This document shows, piece after piece, positions 1 to 7,171 of a stretch of DNA of 12,401 nt. The stretch lies in the NCBI GenBank assembly GCA_017507285.1, contig JAFWBF010000167.1, positions 1-12,401 of the forward strand, given 5' to 3'. The stretch is from Bacteroidales bacterium (GTDB lineage: Bacteria > Bacteroidota > Bacteroidia > Bacteroidales > P3). The position numbers and the translations under genes are program-made. The notes under the pieces were generated by a model. That model was not told the DNA's origin, did not search any database, and saw nothing but the letters and a program-made list of their open reading frames with translations. Every line of letters starts with the position of its first letter. Within the stretch, counting starts at the first letter, position 1.

Positions 1-381
1 GAATTGACCGAAAAAGAAAAACAAATTCTTTTTAAGAAAGCCCAAGAAATGGGCGTTGACCTTGATGAGTTTGAAATGGTGCTTGATGCACGATTGGTAA
101 AACTTAAAAAGGCAGAAGAAGAAAAAGCAAAATCTTCCGCACCCAAATCTAATAAATTTGGAGATGTAAAAAAATGTCCTTCATGTGGAGCAATGGTGCA
201 AAGTTATCAAGGTGCTTGCCCAGATTGTGGATATGCATTTGAAGATAAAGGATCGAATACTGCTGTAATAGAATTGTCTAAATTGCTACAAAGATGTAAT
301 AATAACAAAGATACTATTCGTCTTATTAATACATTCCCGATGCCAATTGAAAAAGCAGCATTGATTGAATTTATATATTGA
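1..381 (+). CDS. Zinc-ribbon protein, N-terminal part (5' partial, ends at an in-frame TGA)
   Basis: The frame is open at base 1 (GAA then TTG), so the real start is probably outside the window; no ATG explains the N-terminus. Counting from the TTG at base 4, residues 1-45 form a charged helical stretch, and residues 58-75 hold a zinc ribbon with Cys58, Cys61, Cys72 and Cys75 (CPSC, ten residues, CPDC). The frame stops at TGA 379-381, but the next codon opens a further 120 codons in the same frame with a membrane helix, so this is most likely the front of a single longer protein. Zinc-ribbon proteins with a C-terminal membrane anchor are commonly found beside SPFH proteins of the YdjI type; the tight gene train that follows fits that. 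Function is unproven. A nonsense mutation, a sequencing error, or a genuine split gene are all possible. Confidence 0.7.
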   Translation, partial: ELTEKEKQILFKKAQEMGVDLDEFEMVLDARLVKLKKAEEEKAKSSAPKSNKFGDVKKCPSCGAMVQSYQGACPDCGYAFEDKGSNTAVIELSKLLQRCNNNKDTIRLINTFPMPIEKAALIEFIY

Positions 382-744
382 TTGCTTCCTCAAAGTTTTT
401 CAACTAATAATTTTCCATCAGATTTTAGTTCAAAGTCTAATGATTCCAAAGTGAAAAATTGTTTAGCGAATGCTTATTGGGCTAAATATGAAGAATGTAT
501 ACAAAAGGTTAGAATTGGGTTTGCTAATGATCCAGAAATGAAAAGAATTCTTGAAGATTATGAAAATAATAAAATCAAGTTTGAGAAATTAAGCAGTTCG
601 TATCGACGAAAAGAAATATTTTCATCATTAAAAAATGGAATTTTAGGAGTTTTTTCATTTCTATTTGGCGATATGAAACGATTTGTAGTAATAGTAATAA
701 TAGCAATAGTAATCTTTTATATTATTCTATTAGAGTTTTTTTAG
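382..744 (+). pseudogene. C-terminal, membrane-anchored part of the zinc-ribbon protein, after the in-frame TGA
   Basis: It is in the same frame as the zinc-ribbon segment and separated from it only by TGA 379-381. The 120 codons begin with TTG directly after the stop and end in TAG. The first in-frame ATG (538-540) would discard more than 50 codons. Visible features are a polar helical stretch (about residues 30-85) and a strongly hydrophobic helix at about 100-118, with a very short tail, which suggests an anchor with the zinc ribbon in the cytoplasm. The coding sense is intact: no further stops or frameshifts. It could be translated by reinitiation at the TTG abutting the stop, by read-through, or not at all. 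Base composition is very AT-rich (the line 541-600 is about 23% G+C). Called a pseudogene fragment because no good start exists, but the disruption is a single codon. Confidence 0.6.
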
Positions 745-763
745 TACTAAAATCAAATGTATT

Positions 764-1006
764 ATGATTAAAACAACAGAATATTTTAATGGGATTATTT
801 CCATTATTGAGCAATTGAATAATCTGTATGATAATTTCAATGATAGTTATGAATGCCATTATTTTGATGAAACAAATTCTTATGTTGTTGTATTGGAAAG
901 TGGTAAAACTATACGAATACATAAAATAGTAGCTCAAGATGCTGAGTTAGATATTTCAAATATTGATAACGAAACTTTTGATAGGATCTTCAATACATGC
1001 AAATAA
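764..1006 (+). CDS. Small acidic protein of unknown function in the SPFH operon
   Basis: An 80-residue ORF starting at ATG 764, only 19 nt after the preceding frame, and ending TAA. I do not recognise a family. There is no signal peptide or membrane helix; the N-terminal third looks helical (EYFNGIISIIEQLNNLYDNF), followed by a likely strand pair (SYVVVLESGKTIRIHKIV) and an acidic C-terminal helix. It is probably cytoplasmic. Its support as a gene is positional: it sits in a same-strand train with gaps of 19 nt before and 7 nt after. Like its neighbours on either side it is very AT-rich (roughly 22-27% G+C in two lines counted by eye), which weakens codon-based support for it. Confidence 0.55.
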   Translation: MIKTTEYFNGIISIIEQLNNLYDNFNDSYECHYFDETNSYVVVLESGKTIRIHKIVAQDAELDISNIDNETFDRIFNTCK

Positions 1007-1013
1007 TGTAATT

Positions 1014-1310
1014 ATGGATATTGGAATAGCAAGTATAATTGCATCGATTATTTTATCTTTTGGTGCTATTGTAGCGTCTATAATTTTTTCATATGTACCT
1101 CGTCAAAGAAAAGAGATTATAGATAGATTACGTATAGAATTATATGAAGTTTATAAAGGTGTTGAACAATTAAAACAGGTTGAAGAAGACTTGGAAAATC
1201 AATTAGGAATTAGTAAGCAAAATGCACGAAAGAATGTAATGATTCCTATAAGATTTGAAAAAGTAAGACTTGCTAATAGAATTAGTCAATTAGAAAAACA
1301 AATAAAATAA
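1014..1310 (+). CDS. Small membrane-anchored coiled-coil protein
   Basis: A 98-residue protein from ATG 1014. The frame is open further upstream (to TTG 963), but that would overlap the previous gene, so the ATG 7 nt after the previous stop is preferred. Residues 3-28 form one hydrophobic helix rich in Ile, Ala and Ser, followed by the basic stretch PRQRK, which by the positive-inside rule puts the C-terminal part in the cytoplasm. Residues 33-64 and 80-98 are charged helices with coiled-coil character (RLRIELYEVYKGVEQLKQVE; RLANRISQLEKQIK). No family is recognised. Two nt separate its TAA from the SPFH start, so translation is likely coupled. A role as a membrane partner of the SPFH protein is inference from position and topology. 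Confidence 0.65.
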   Translation: MDIGIASIIASIILSFGAIVASIIFSYVPRQRKEIIDRLRIELYEVYKGVEQLKQVEEDLENQLGISKQNARKNVMIPIRFEKVRLANRISQLEKQIK

Positions 1311-1312
1311 TT

Positions 1313-2674
1313 ATGGGACTATTTAGTAAGAAAAAAGAAGGCGGATTGATGGATGTTATCCGCTGCGATGAAGAGAATTATCTTGTTTGGAAATGGCGTC
1401 CCAATGGCGAAGTGCTTAATTCCACTAAGAAAGAGAATGCTATTCGTTATAGTAGCACTCTTCATGTGAAAGATGGAGAAATGTGCGTATTTGTATATAA
1501 GCAAAAGGATGGAGTGTTGCAAGATTTTATAATGGGTCCGTATGAGGATACAATAAAAACTGCAAACTTTCCTGTTCTTACAAGTATTGTAGGTTTGGCA
1601 TTTGGAGGCGAATCGCCTTTCCCTGCCGAAGTATATTTCTTCAATTTGCAAGGAAATAATCAAATTAAGTTTGCTGTTCCTTACTTTGATGTAGCCGATC
1701 CAAGATTCTTGGATTTTACAGTGCCTGTGGCAGTGCGTGGACAGATAACGTTTAACCTTACCGATGTAAAACAGTTTATCAAGCTAAATCGTTTGGTTGA
1801 TTTCGATCTTGATCAATTCCGTAGGCAGGTAGGAGACGATGTTAAGAAGTTTGTAAAAGGATTTGTTACCAATTGTCCTAGCGAGCATGGTATATCTGTT
1901 TTGCAGATAGAACGGAAAATAGTAGAGATAAGCGACCTTATCCAAGCCCGTCTTGCCCCTCACTTTGCCGACGACTTTGGTGTAAACCTCAAACGTTTGG
2001 ATATATCGGCAATAGAAATAGATAAGGAAAGCGAAGATTATAAGGAATTTGTACATGTAACCAAAGAGCAGCAAAAGATACAGGCAGAACAGGTTGGTCG
2101 TAGAGCTCAGATAGATACTGATATATATGAAAAACAAGGTCATCTTGGAACAGAGCAACAGTTTATTCAAGCTCACGCCATCAATCAACAAACCGAAGTG
2201 CTTAAAGTTGCTGCCGAAAGCATGGGCAAAATGCCTAGTGGAATGGGTGGCAATGGTGATGGATTCAACCCTGCCGGTATGATGATGGGTATGGCTATGG
2301 GTGGTGCCATGGCCGGACAAATGACCGGGATGATGAATCAGATGACTAATCAGATTCAGAATCCGATGGGACAAATGGGGCAGCCAAGCATGCCTCCACA
2401 ACCTAATGCTATGGGGCAACCAATGCAAGCACCTCAAACGCCACCACCTCCATCTGTTCAATATAATATATCGGTAAACGGACAAACGTTTGGTCCTTAT
2501 ACTTTCCAGCAAATGCAACAGATGGCACAAAGTGGACAGCTTACAGCAAATTCATACGTTTGGAAACAAGGAATGGCAAATTGGGATATGGCAGGTAATG
2601 TAGCCGAGTTGGCTACTTTGTTTGGTGCAGTTCCGCCACCTCCTCCAGCAATGCCACCACAACAAAATATGTAA
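1313..2674 (+). CDS. SPFH-domain (YdjI/virion-core-like) protein with C-terminal GYF_2 domain
   Basis: A 453-residue protein. The N-terminus (GLFSKKKEGG then a VIRCDEENYLVWKWRP stretch) and the SPFH body at about residues 30-240 match the YdjI-like branch annotated as SPFH domain or virion core protein. A helical segment follows at 240-300. Residues 305-350 are a flexible Gly/Met-rich linker and 350-380 are proline/glutamine-rich. Residues 383-437 form a GYF_2 domain (GPYTFQQMQQMAQSGQL, then VWKQGMANWD), and a proline run (440-449) closes the protein. It has no obvious transmembrane helix, so like other SPFH proteins it probably forms oligomers on the cytoplasmic face of the membrane. In Bacillus subtilis YdjI is linked to PspA and membrane stress; that parallel is inference here. 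G+C jumps to about 37-53% in lines sampled, well above the genes upstream. It ends in TAA, 4 nt before the next start. Confidence 0.9.
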   Translation: MGLFSKKKEGGLMDVIRCDEENYLVWKWRPNGEVLNSTKKENAIRYSSTLHVKDGEMCVFVYKQKDGVLQDFIMGPYEDTIKTANFPVLTSIVGLAFGGESPFPAEVYFFNLQGNNQIKFAVPYFDVADPRFLDFTVPVAVRGQITFNLTDVKQFIKLNRLVDFDLDQFRRQVGDDVKKFVKGFVTNCPSEHGISVLQIERKIVEISDLIQARLAPHFADDFGVNLKRLDISAIEIDKESEDYKEFVHVTKEQQKIQAEQVGRRAQIDTDIYEKQGHLGTEQQFIQAHAINQQTEVLKVAAESMGKMPSGMGGNGDGFNPAGMMMGMAMGGAMAGQMTGMMNQMTNQIQNPMGQMGQPSMPPQPNAMGQPMQAPQTPPPPSVQYNISVNGQTFGPYTFQQMQQMAQSGQLTANSYVWKQGMANWDMAGNVAELATLFGAVPPPPPAMPPQQNM

Positions 2675-2678
2675 TATT

Positions 2679-3023
2679 ATGAAAGTAAATGTAATACCTA
2701 CAATTATAGCTTTGGCAATAAGTGCTATAATATCATATTGTTTTTATAGTTGGTGTAAGAGTGATAATCAGCTATTGCTTACTATTGGTGGGTTTGTGTT
2801 TATTGCCACTACATTGGTGTTTAGTATGGGAGTGTCCTTTGCACAGCCTCGCACTACTACCAATGTGCGTGTTTTATCGGCAACATTTTTTGTAATTGCT
2901 TTAATCAGTAATATCATATTTATGTTGCTACAGTTTAATCCTCCGGTATATATACTAGTCAATGGTATATTATTATTGGTATGGCTTTTAATTGTATATG
3001 CACTGAAGCGTGCTAATATGTAA
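2679..3023 (+). CDS. Small four-helix membrane protein, last gene of the SPFH operon
   Basis: A 114-residue protein from ATG 2679, 4 nt after the SPFH stop; the open frame extends upstream to base 2622 but that would overlap the SPFH coding sequence. Four hydrophobic helices are visible at about residues 5-23, 32-52, 65-84 and 89-109, joined by very short loops, with a basic end (KRANM). There is no cleavable signal. No family motif is recognised. A hairpin lies immediately after the TAA, so this is the last gene of the unit. Its place beside a membrane-associated SPFH protein suggests an integral-membrane partner, but nothing in the sequence assigns an activity. Confidence 0.7.
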   Translation: MKVNVIPTIIALAISAIISYCFYSWCKSDNQLLLTIGGFVFIATTLVFSMGVSFAQPRTTTNVRVLSATFFVIALISNIIFMLLQFNPPVYILVNGILLLVWLLIVYALKRANM

Positions 3024-3026
3024 ATA

Positions 3027-3062
3027 AATTAAAGGCAGATTCATTTGAGTTTGCCTTTAATT
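3027..3062 (+). terminator. Hairpin terminator of the SPFH operon
   Basis: An 11-bp stem (AATTAAAGGCA at 3027-3037 pairing with TGCCTTTAATT at 3052-3062) with a 14-nt loop begins three bases after the TAA at 3021-3023. The 3' arm is itself T-rich but the U-run after it is short, so termination may be incomplete and the channel gene 18 nt further on could receive read-through. Confidence 0.6.
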
Positions 3063-3080
3063 CTTAAAGATATATATTGA

Positions 3081-3875
3081 ATGAAACATCGAATATCAGA
3101 TTTATTCCTTAATGATAAGATTATCTTATTCTTTATCATAGCCAATGCTGGTATAATATTTGCACAAGAGAGTGGCATTAGTGAGCCGTGGCTTATATGG
3201 GGGGATATGTTTATTACCTTGGTGTTTGTGGTGGAAATGGTAATGAAACATATACGTTATGGTGCAAAGGGTTATTGGAGCAATGGATGGAACAGATTGG
3301 ATGGGGTATTGGTCATACTATCGTTGCCATCGCTGTTGGAAGTGTTTGTGCCTACGGGAATAAACCTTTCGTTCGTGCTATCGCTACGGGTGCTTAGGGT
3401 GTTCAAGTTTTTCAGAATAATAAAGTTCTTCCCTCATATTGATGATATTTCTAAGGGGATAAAACGTGCCGTTAAGGATTCGTATAGCATATTCTTTGGC
3501 TTTGTGATAGTAATCTTTATTTTTGCTTTGCTCAACTGTTCGTTGTTTGCACGGTCGGCACCCGAATATTTTGGCACTCCGCTGGATTCTATCTATACAG
3601 TATTCAAGTTGTTTACCGTTGAGGGTTGGTACGAGATACCCGATGTAATAGCCTCATATTATTCCGATTCGTTGTTTGTAAACCATGTGGTGAAGCTATA
3701 TTTTTCGCTACTGCTTATAGTGGGAGGAATATTGGGTTTGTCGTTGGTTAACTCGGTATTCGTCGATGCTATGGTAAGCGACAACAACGACGAACTTGCC
3801 AAAGAGGTGGAACGCCTACACGAAAAAATAGATGCATTGAACTGCAAGATAGATGAGCTTAAAGGAATGAAGTAG
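3081..3875 (+). CDS. Voltage-gated cation channel, bacterial Nav/Cav (Ion_trans) family
   Basis: A 264-residue single-domain channel, the usual length for homotetrameric prokaryotic channels. Helices S1 (about 15-30), S2 (40-58) and S3 (73-90) precede an S4 voltage sensor with a basic residue every third position: Arg103, Arg106, Lys109, Arg112, Lys115. S5 spans about 133-155, the pore loop 170-190 and S6 203-230. The selectivity filter reads FTVEGW (178-183), with Glu181 at the position of the key acidic ring residue; sodium channels of the NaChBac type carry TLESW here. Residues 235-262 (ELAKEVERLHEKIDALNCKI) are a heptad coiled coil, as in known family members, for tetramer assembly. It likely passes Na+ or Ca2+ across the inner membrane on depolarisation; ion preference cannot be read with certainty. 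It lies between two hairpins, so it is probably expressed on its own. Confidence 0.9.
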   Translation: MKHRISDLFLNDKIILFFIIANAGIIFAQESGISEPWLIWGDMFITLVFVVEMVMKHIRYGAKGYWSNGWNRLDGVLVILSLPSLLEVFVPTGINLSFVLSLRVLRVFKFFRIIKFFPHIDDISKGIKRAVKDSYSIFFGFVIVIFIFALLNCSLFARSAPEYFGTPLDSIYTVFKLFTVEGWYEIPDVIASYYSDSLFVNHVVKLYFSLLLIVGGILGLSLVNSVFVDAMVSDNNDELAKEVERLHEKIDALNCKIDELKGMK

Positions 3876-3945
3876 AATGTTAATATTAAGTCTTATATTT
3901 TGCACTAAACAATTGTCAATGCGATTTCTAAAAGTTATCTATAAA

Positions 3946-3982
3946 CAAGAAAGAGCCATGAATTTTCATGGACTCTTTCTTG
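3946..3982. terminator. Bidirectional terminator between channel and aldehyde dehydrogenase genes
   Basis: A near-perfect hairpin: CAAGAAAGAGCCATGAA at 3946-3962 pairs with 3965-3982, broken only by one bulged A at 3972, with a 2-nt TT loop. The arms are purine-rich on one side and T-rich on the other, so both strands give a stem ending in a T-rich 3' arm (CTTTCTTG). It lies between the convergent genes ending at 3875 (plus) and 4011 (minus) and probably serves both. Confidence 0.75.
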
Positions 3983-4010
3983 TTGCTGCTATGTATATTG
4001 TGGATATAGT

Positions 4011-5393
4011 CTAGAAAATCTTTTTTATCCATTTAGTTCTGTTTTTACCAAATGGTGGGTATTTTATAAAGAAATCAATGGTGGTAGAGGTGTGTAGCAC
4101 AGCTTTTTGGTGTGAGAATGTGCTGTATGAAAACTCTCCATGATAGTTGCCAAGTCCGCTGTTTTGCACTCCCCCAAAAGGAAGATTGTGGTTTACTATG
4201 TGCATCAATGTGTCGTTTATGCACACTCCTCCCGACGATGTCTCTCTTACCATCTTTTCTGCTCGTTTTTTATTTTCTGTGAAATAGTATAATGCTAATG
4301 GTTTTTTGCGAGAGTTGATAAAGCCTATCACTTCATCTATATCCTCGAATGTGTAGATGGGAAAAATCGGACCGAAGATTTCCTTTTGCATAAGTTCCGA
4401 GTCGAGTGGTACGTTTTCTATAAGGGTAGGGTGGAAGAAGCGACTTTCTTTGTCGTAGGTTCCGCCGTAGATAACATCACCACAGCTTAGAAGATTCACC
4501 AAACGTAGCATTGCTTTGTCCGAAACTATATGTGGGTATTCAGTGTTGTGCTGAATGTCTTTGCCATAAAATGTTGATATATTTTCTTTGAACTGCTCTA
4601 TAAATTTCTGTTTTACGTTGTTATGAACAAAGATATAATCGGGGGCAATGCACGTTTGTCCTGAGTTTACAACCTTTCCAAATGCTACTCTTTTTGTTGC
4701 AATTTCTATATTGGCATCTTTGTCTATAATACATGGACTTTTTCCCCCAAGTTCTAATGTTACCTTTGCTAAATGCTTGGCAGCTGCCTCCATAGCTATT
4801 TTTCCTAGCTCGGGGCTGCCTGTAAGGAAAATGTGGTCGAATGGTTGTGCAAATAAGAGAGTGTTTACATCTCTGTGTCCTTCAAAAACGCTTACATATT
4901 CTGGATTAAATACCTCTTCGAGTATTTGTTTTATAACTTTGTTGGTCTGGGTAGAGTCGGGAGAGAGTTTTAGAACCACGCAATTGCCTGCCGCTATAGC
5001 TCCCACCAGGGGCATAAGTGCTAGTTGAAAAGGGTAGTTCCAAGGTGTTACAATAAGTGTCAGCCCGTAGGGTTCGTAATATATCTTCGATTTGGCATTA
5101 ATCACAAATAGTGTAGGACAAACTCTTTGGGGCTTTGTATATTTCTTGCATAGTTTTATCTGTTGTTTTATCTCGGATTTTACTAGCCCTATTTCAGTTA
5201 TATAAGCTTCGTATTCACTCTTATGCAAGTCCTTGTGCAAAGCATTGGCTATGTCTTGTTCGTGTTGTATTATCGACTTGTATAGCATTTTCAAATGCCA
5301 TATTTTGTATTCAGCTGAGCGTGTTTTTCCTTTTCCGAAAAACTCTTTTTGTGCAGCAATAGTGTTTTCTATGATGGTTTTATTTTCTTCCAT
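4011..5393 (-). CDS. Aldehyde dehydrogenase, class-3-like NAD(P)-dependent
   Basis: A 460-residue enzyme oxidising aldehydes to carboxylic acids. The frame is open to 5456, but ATG 5393 (MEENKTIIEN) gives the normal N-terminus and class-3 length, so it is chosen. Family landmarks in order: TPWNYP with Asn119 of the oxyanion hole, cofactor Lys142 (VVLKLSP), FLTGSPELGK (189-198) at the nucleotide fold, general base Glu214 in TLELGGKSP, nucleophile Cys248 in NSGQTCIAPDY, EIFGP (338-342), and LPFGGVQNSG (404-413). All catalytic residues are intact. There is no signal peptide; it is cytoplasmic, with a basic hydrophobic tail (FFIKYPPFGKNRTKWIKKIF) that resembles the C-termini of long-chain or membrane-associated class-3 enzymes. 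It follows the protease gene on the same strand with an 81-nt gap and no clear promoter or terminator between, so co-transcription is possible. Substrate unknown; aldehyde detoxification is a guess. Confidence 0.93.
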   Translation of the reverse strand: MEENKTIIENTIAAQKEFFGKGKTRSAEYKIWHLKMLYKSIIQHEQDIANALHKDLHKSEYEAYITEIGLVKSEIKQQIKLCKKYTKPQRVCPTLFVINAKSKIYYEPYGLTLIVTPWNYPFQLALMPLVGAIAAGNCVVLKLSPDSTQTNKVIKQILEEVFNPEYVSVFEGHRDVNTLLFAQPFDHIFLTGSPELGKIAMEAAAKHLAKVTLELGGKSPCIIDKDANIEIATKRVAFGKVVNSGQTCIAPDYIFVHNNVKQKFIEQFKENISTFYGKDIQHNTEYPHIVSDKAMLRLVNLLSCGDVIYGGTYDKESRFFHPTLIENVPLDSELMQKEIFGPIFPIYTFEDIDEVIGFINSRKKPLALYYFTENKKRAEKMVRETSSGGVCINDTLMHIVNHNLPFGGVQNSGLGNYHGEFSYSTFSHQKAVLHTSTTIDFFIKYPPFGKNRTKWIKKIF

Positions 5394-5474
5394 TTCGATA
5401 TGTGAATTAGGTTTTAGTACACAAGTATTAGCAAAAGAACAAATGGTGCATGGCAAAGGTTTGTGGAACGGAGG

Positions 5475-6887
5475 TTATATGTTTAGTATATAGTGATACT
5501 TTTTGCCATTGCCTTTGTAGTATCCTTCTATTACTATTCGTCCTCTCATATCTTTCATTTTGGCTATATCGTTTTTATCTTTTGTAGGAATATTTCCTAT
5601 AGATGTAATCACAAAACCGTTTTTCACACCTATCGAAGCTAAGAATGAGGAACCTATACGTGTTACTTCTACACCGTACTTTAGGTTCATTTTGCGCAAT
5701 TCCTCTTTGGATGGAATCGTGAATTTGGCTCCATATAGTTCAAAACTATTGTTGGCACTACGTTTGTGCAAAGAAGTGTTGCCGTGGATATTCAGCAGTT
5801 TGGCAGTGGTGGTGTAATGTTTATTATTTCGGGTGTAAACTATTATTACTTCGTCGCCGGGACTATGTTTTCCTATCTCTTCCATTAGTTCGGCATAGCT
5901 GTTTACCTCTATATTGTTGATGGATAAAATTATGTCGCCATCTCTCATACCTGCGTTGTAGGCGGCGGCATTTTTTATAACCCGTCCCAGATATACACCT
6001 TTTATCTCTTTCAAGCCCTTGTATTCGGCCAGTCGACTGTCCACTTCTGCCACATTTACACCAAGGTATGCACGCTGTACATAGCCGTGTTGCTTAAGGT
6101 CGAGGGCTACTTTGTGGGCAAGGTTAGCCGGTATGGCAAAGGAGTAACCCGTATAGTAGCCGTTGCCCGAAGCTATGGCGGTGATTATACCTATCAGTTT
6201 ACCATCGGCATCCACTAGTGCACCACCACTGTTGCCAGAGTTTACGGCGGCATCAGTTTGGATAAACGATTCGATGGGGCTTTCCAGACCATCACTATTC
6301 TCTATGATATCCATGTTTCTGGCTTTTGCACTGATTATACCGGCCGTTACTGTTGACGTGAGGTTGAAGGGGTTGCCTATGGCCAATACCCATTCACCTA
6401 CCTGTGCATTGTCAGAGTTGCCAAAAGGAATGGTTTGCAATCCATCGGCATCAATCTTTATCAATGCCAAATCTGTGGCAGGGTCATTTCCTATAAGCTC
6501 TGCTTCGAAAGTGCGTTTGTCGTTCATTGTTACGGTTATGCGTTCGGCATCCTGTACCACATGGTTGTTGGTAATGATATATCCATCGGAATAGATAATC
6601 ACTCCCGACCCGAAAGCACTGTAGGTTTGATTTTGCACTCCTTTGTTGATAATCATCCCGAAGAAGTTTTCGTAAAGAGGGGTGCTTTTGGTTTGCTCTG
6701 TTTTTATGTGAACTACAGCGTCGATGGTGTTCTTTGCCACATCGCTAAAATCCACATATCGCAGCTCGCGTGTAGCCGGTGCTTCTATTGTTTGTGGTGT
6801 GGCGATGGATTCTTGTTGTTCTGACAGTACAGATTGTGTACAACTTGTAAGCAGTATTCCTGCTAAGATAATGCAATTTTTGATCAT
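5475..6887 (-). CDS. htrA: HtrA/Deg-family serine protease with two PDZ domains, predicted lipoprotein
   Basis: A 470-residue envelope protease that degrades or refolds damaged exported proteins. The N-terminus is a lipoprotein signal (hydrophobic 4-15, lipobox LTSC with Cys16), so the mature enzyme is probably tethered to a membrane facing the periplasm. The trypsin-like domain carries the full triad: His109 (ITNNHVV), Asp139 (ATDLALIKID), Ser220 (NSGNSGGALVDADG). PDZ1 spans about 272-366 (YLGVNV; NAGMRDGDIILSINN) and a shorter PDZ2 about 382-470 (SFLASIGVKNGFVITSIGN), ending the protein, as in DegP/DegQ-type enzymes. The start ATG 6885-6887 gives a normal signal sequence. It is the first gene of a minus-strand pair with the aldehyde dehydrogenase. 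The upstream region has no perfect Bacteroidota -7 box; TAAGTTTATAAT about 35 nt before the ATG is a weak candidate. Paralog naming (DegP versus DegQ) cannot be settled here. Confidence 0.93.
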   Translation of the reverse strand: MIKNCIILAGILLTSCTQSVLSEQQESIATPQTIEAPATRELRYVDFSDVAKNTIDAVVHIKTEQTKSTPLYENFFGMIINKGVQNQTYSAFGSGVIIYSDGYIITNNHVVQDAERITVTMNDKRTFEAELIGNDPATDLALIKIDADGLQTIPFGNSDNAQVGEWVLAIGNPFNLTSTVTAGIISAKARNMDIIENSDGLESPIESFIQTDAAVNSGNSGGALVDADGKLIGIITAIASGNGYYTGYSFAIPANLAHKVALDLKQHGYVQRAYLGVNVAEVDSRLAEYKGLKEIKGVYLGRVIKNAAAYNAGMRDGDIILSINNIEVNSYAELMEEIGKHSPGDEVIIVYTRNNKHYTTTAKLLNIHGNTSLHKRSANNSFELYGAKFTIPSKEELRKMNLKYGVEVTRIGSSFLASIGVKNGFVITSIGNIPTKDKNDIAKMKDMRGRIVIEGYYKGNGKKYHYILNI

Positions 6888-7171
6888 ATATTTTCAGTTA
6901 TTTGGTTCGCCCATTATAAACTTACCGAACATCGTTTTAGTATATCCACCATAGTTAATAATCCCAAAAAAGGACTACTTTTTCTATAGGTGATGTTTAT
7001 GACTTTATGAGAAAGCCGGTGTTTCGCCGATATTTATGGAAAATGCAATCATGAAATCTGCTGTTCTGAAACCTGTGGCAGATAGTAGTAAATCAGTGTT
7101 TTGTGAATCGTTTGACTCAGAGGTTTACTATGCCGGTTTGGGAAAGGTTAAGAAAAAACTTTCCATAAAAG
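6888..7171. other. Intergenic region between divergent htrA and LRR genes
   Basis: About 280 nt before the LRR promoter. On the minus strand it must contain the htrA promoter, but I find no clean TAnnTTTG box. On the plus strand a short GGAAAG/CTTTCC hairpin (7141-7146 with 7159-7164) lies just upstream of the LRR promoter. A 66-codon frame from 7036 runs through the LRR promoter and start region and has no recognisable content, so I treat the region as non-coding. Confidence 0.5.

Noticed and set aside
379..420. Selenocysteine at the in-frame TGA
   Set aside because: I see no convincing SECIS-like stem-loop directly downstream and the position is not next to a redox motif.
1784..2530. 248-codon minus-strand frame opposite the SPFH gene
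   Set aside because: It is the mirror of a well-supported coding region; the His/Leu-rich composition is the complement of Met/Gln/Gly codons.
3046..3054. Promoter for the channel gene at TGAGTTTGC
   Set aside because: One mismatch to the -7 box, no -33 element, and it lies inside the terminator hairpin.
3894..3982. Small RNA from a TATATTTTGCA promoter-like site to the hairpin at 3946-3982
   Set aside because: The TA to TTTG spacing does not fit the -7 consensus and no -33 element is visible; the hairpin is explained as a shared terminator.
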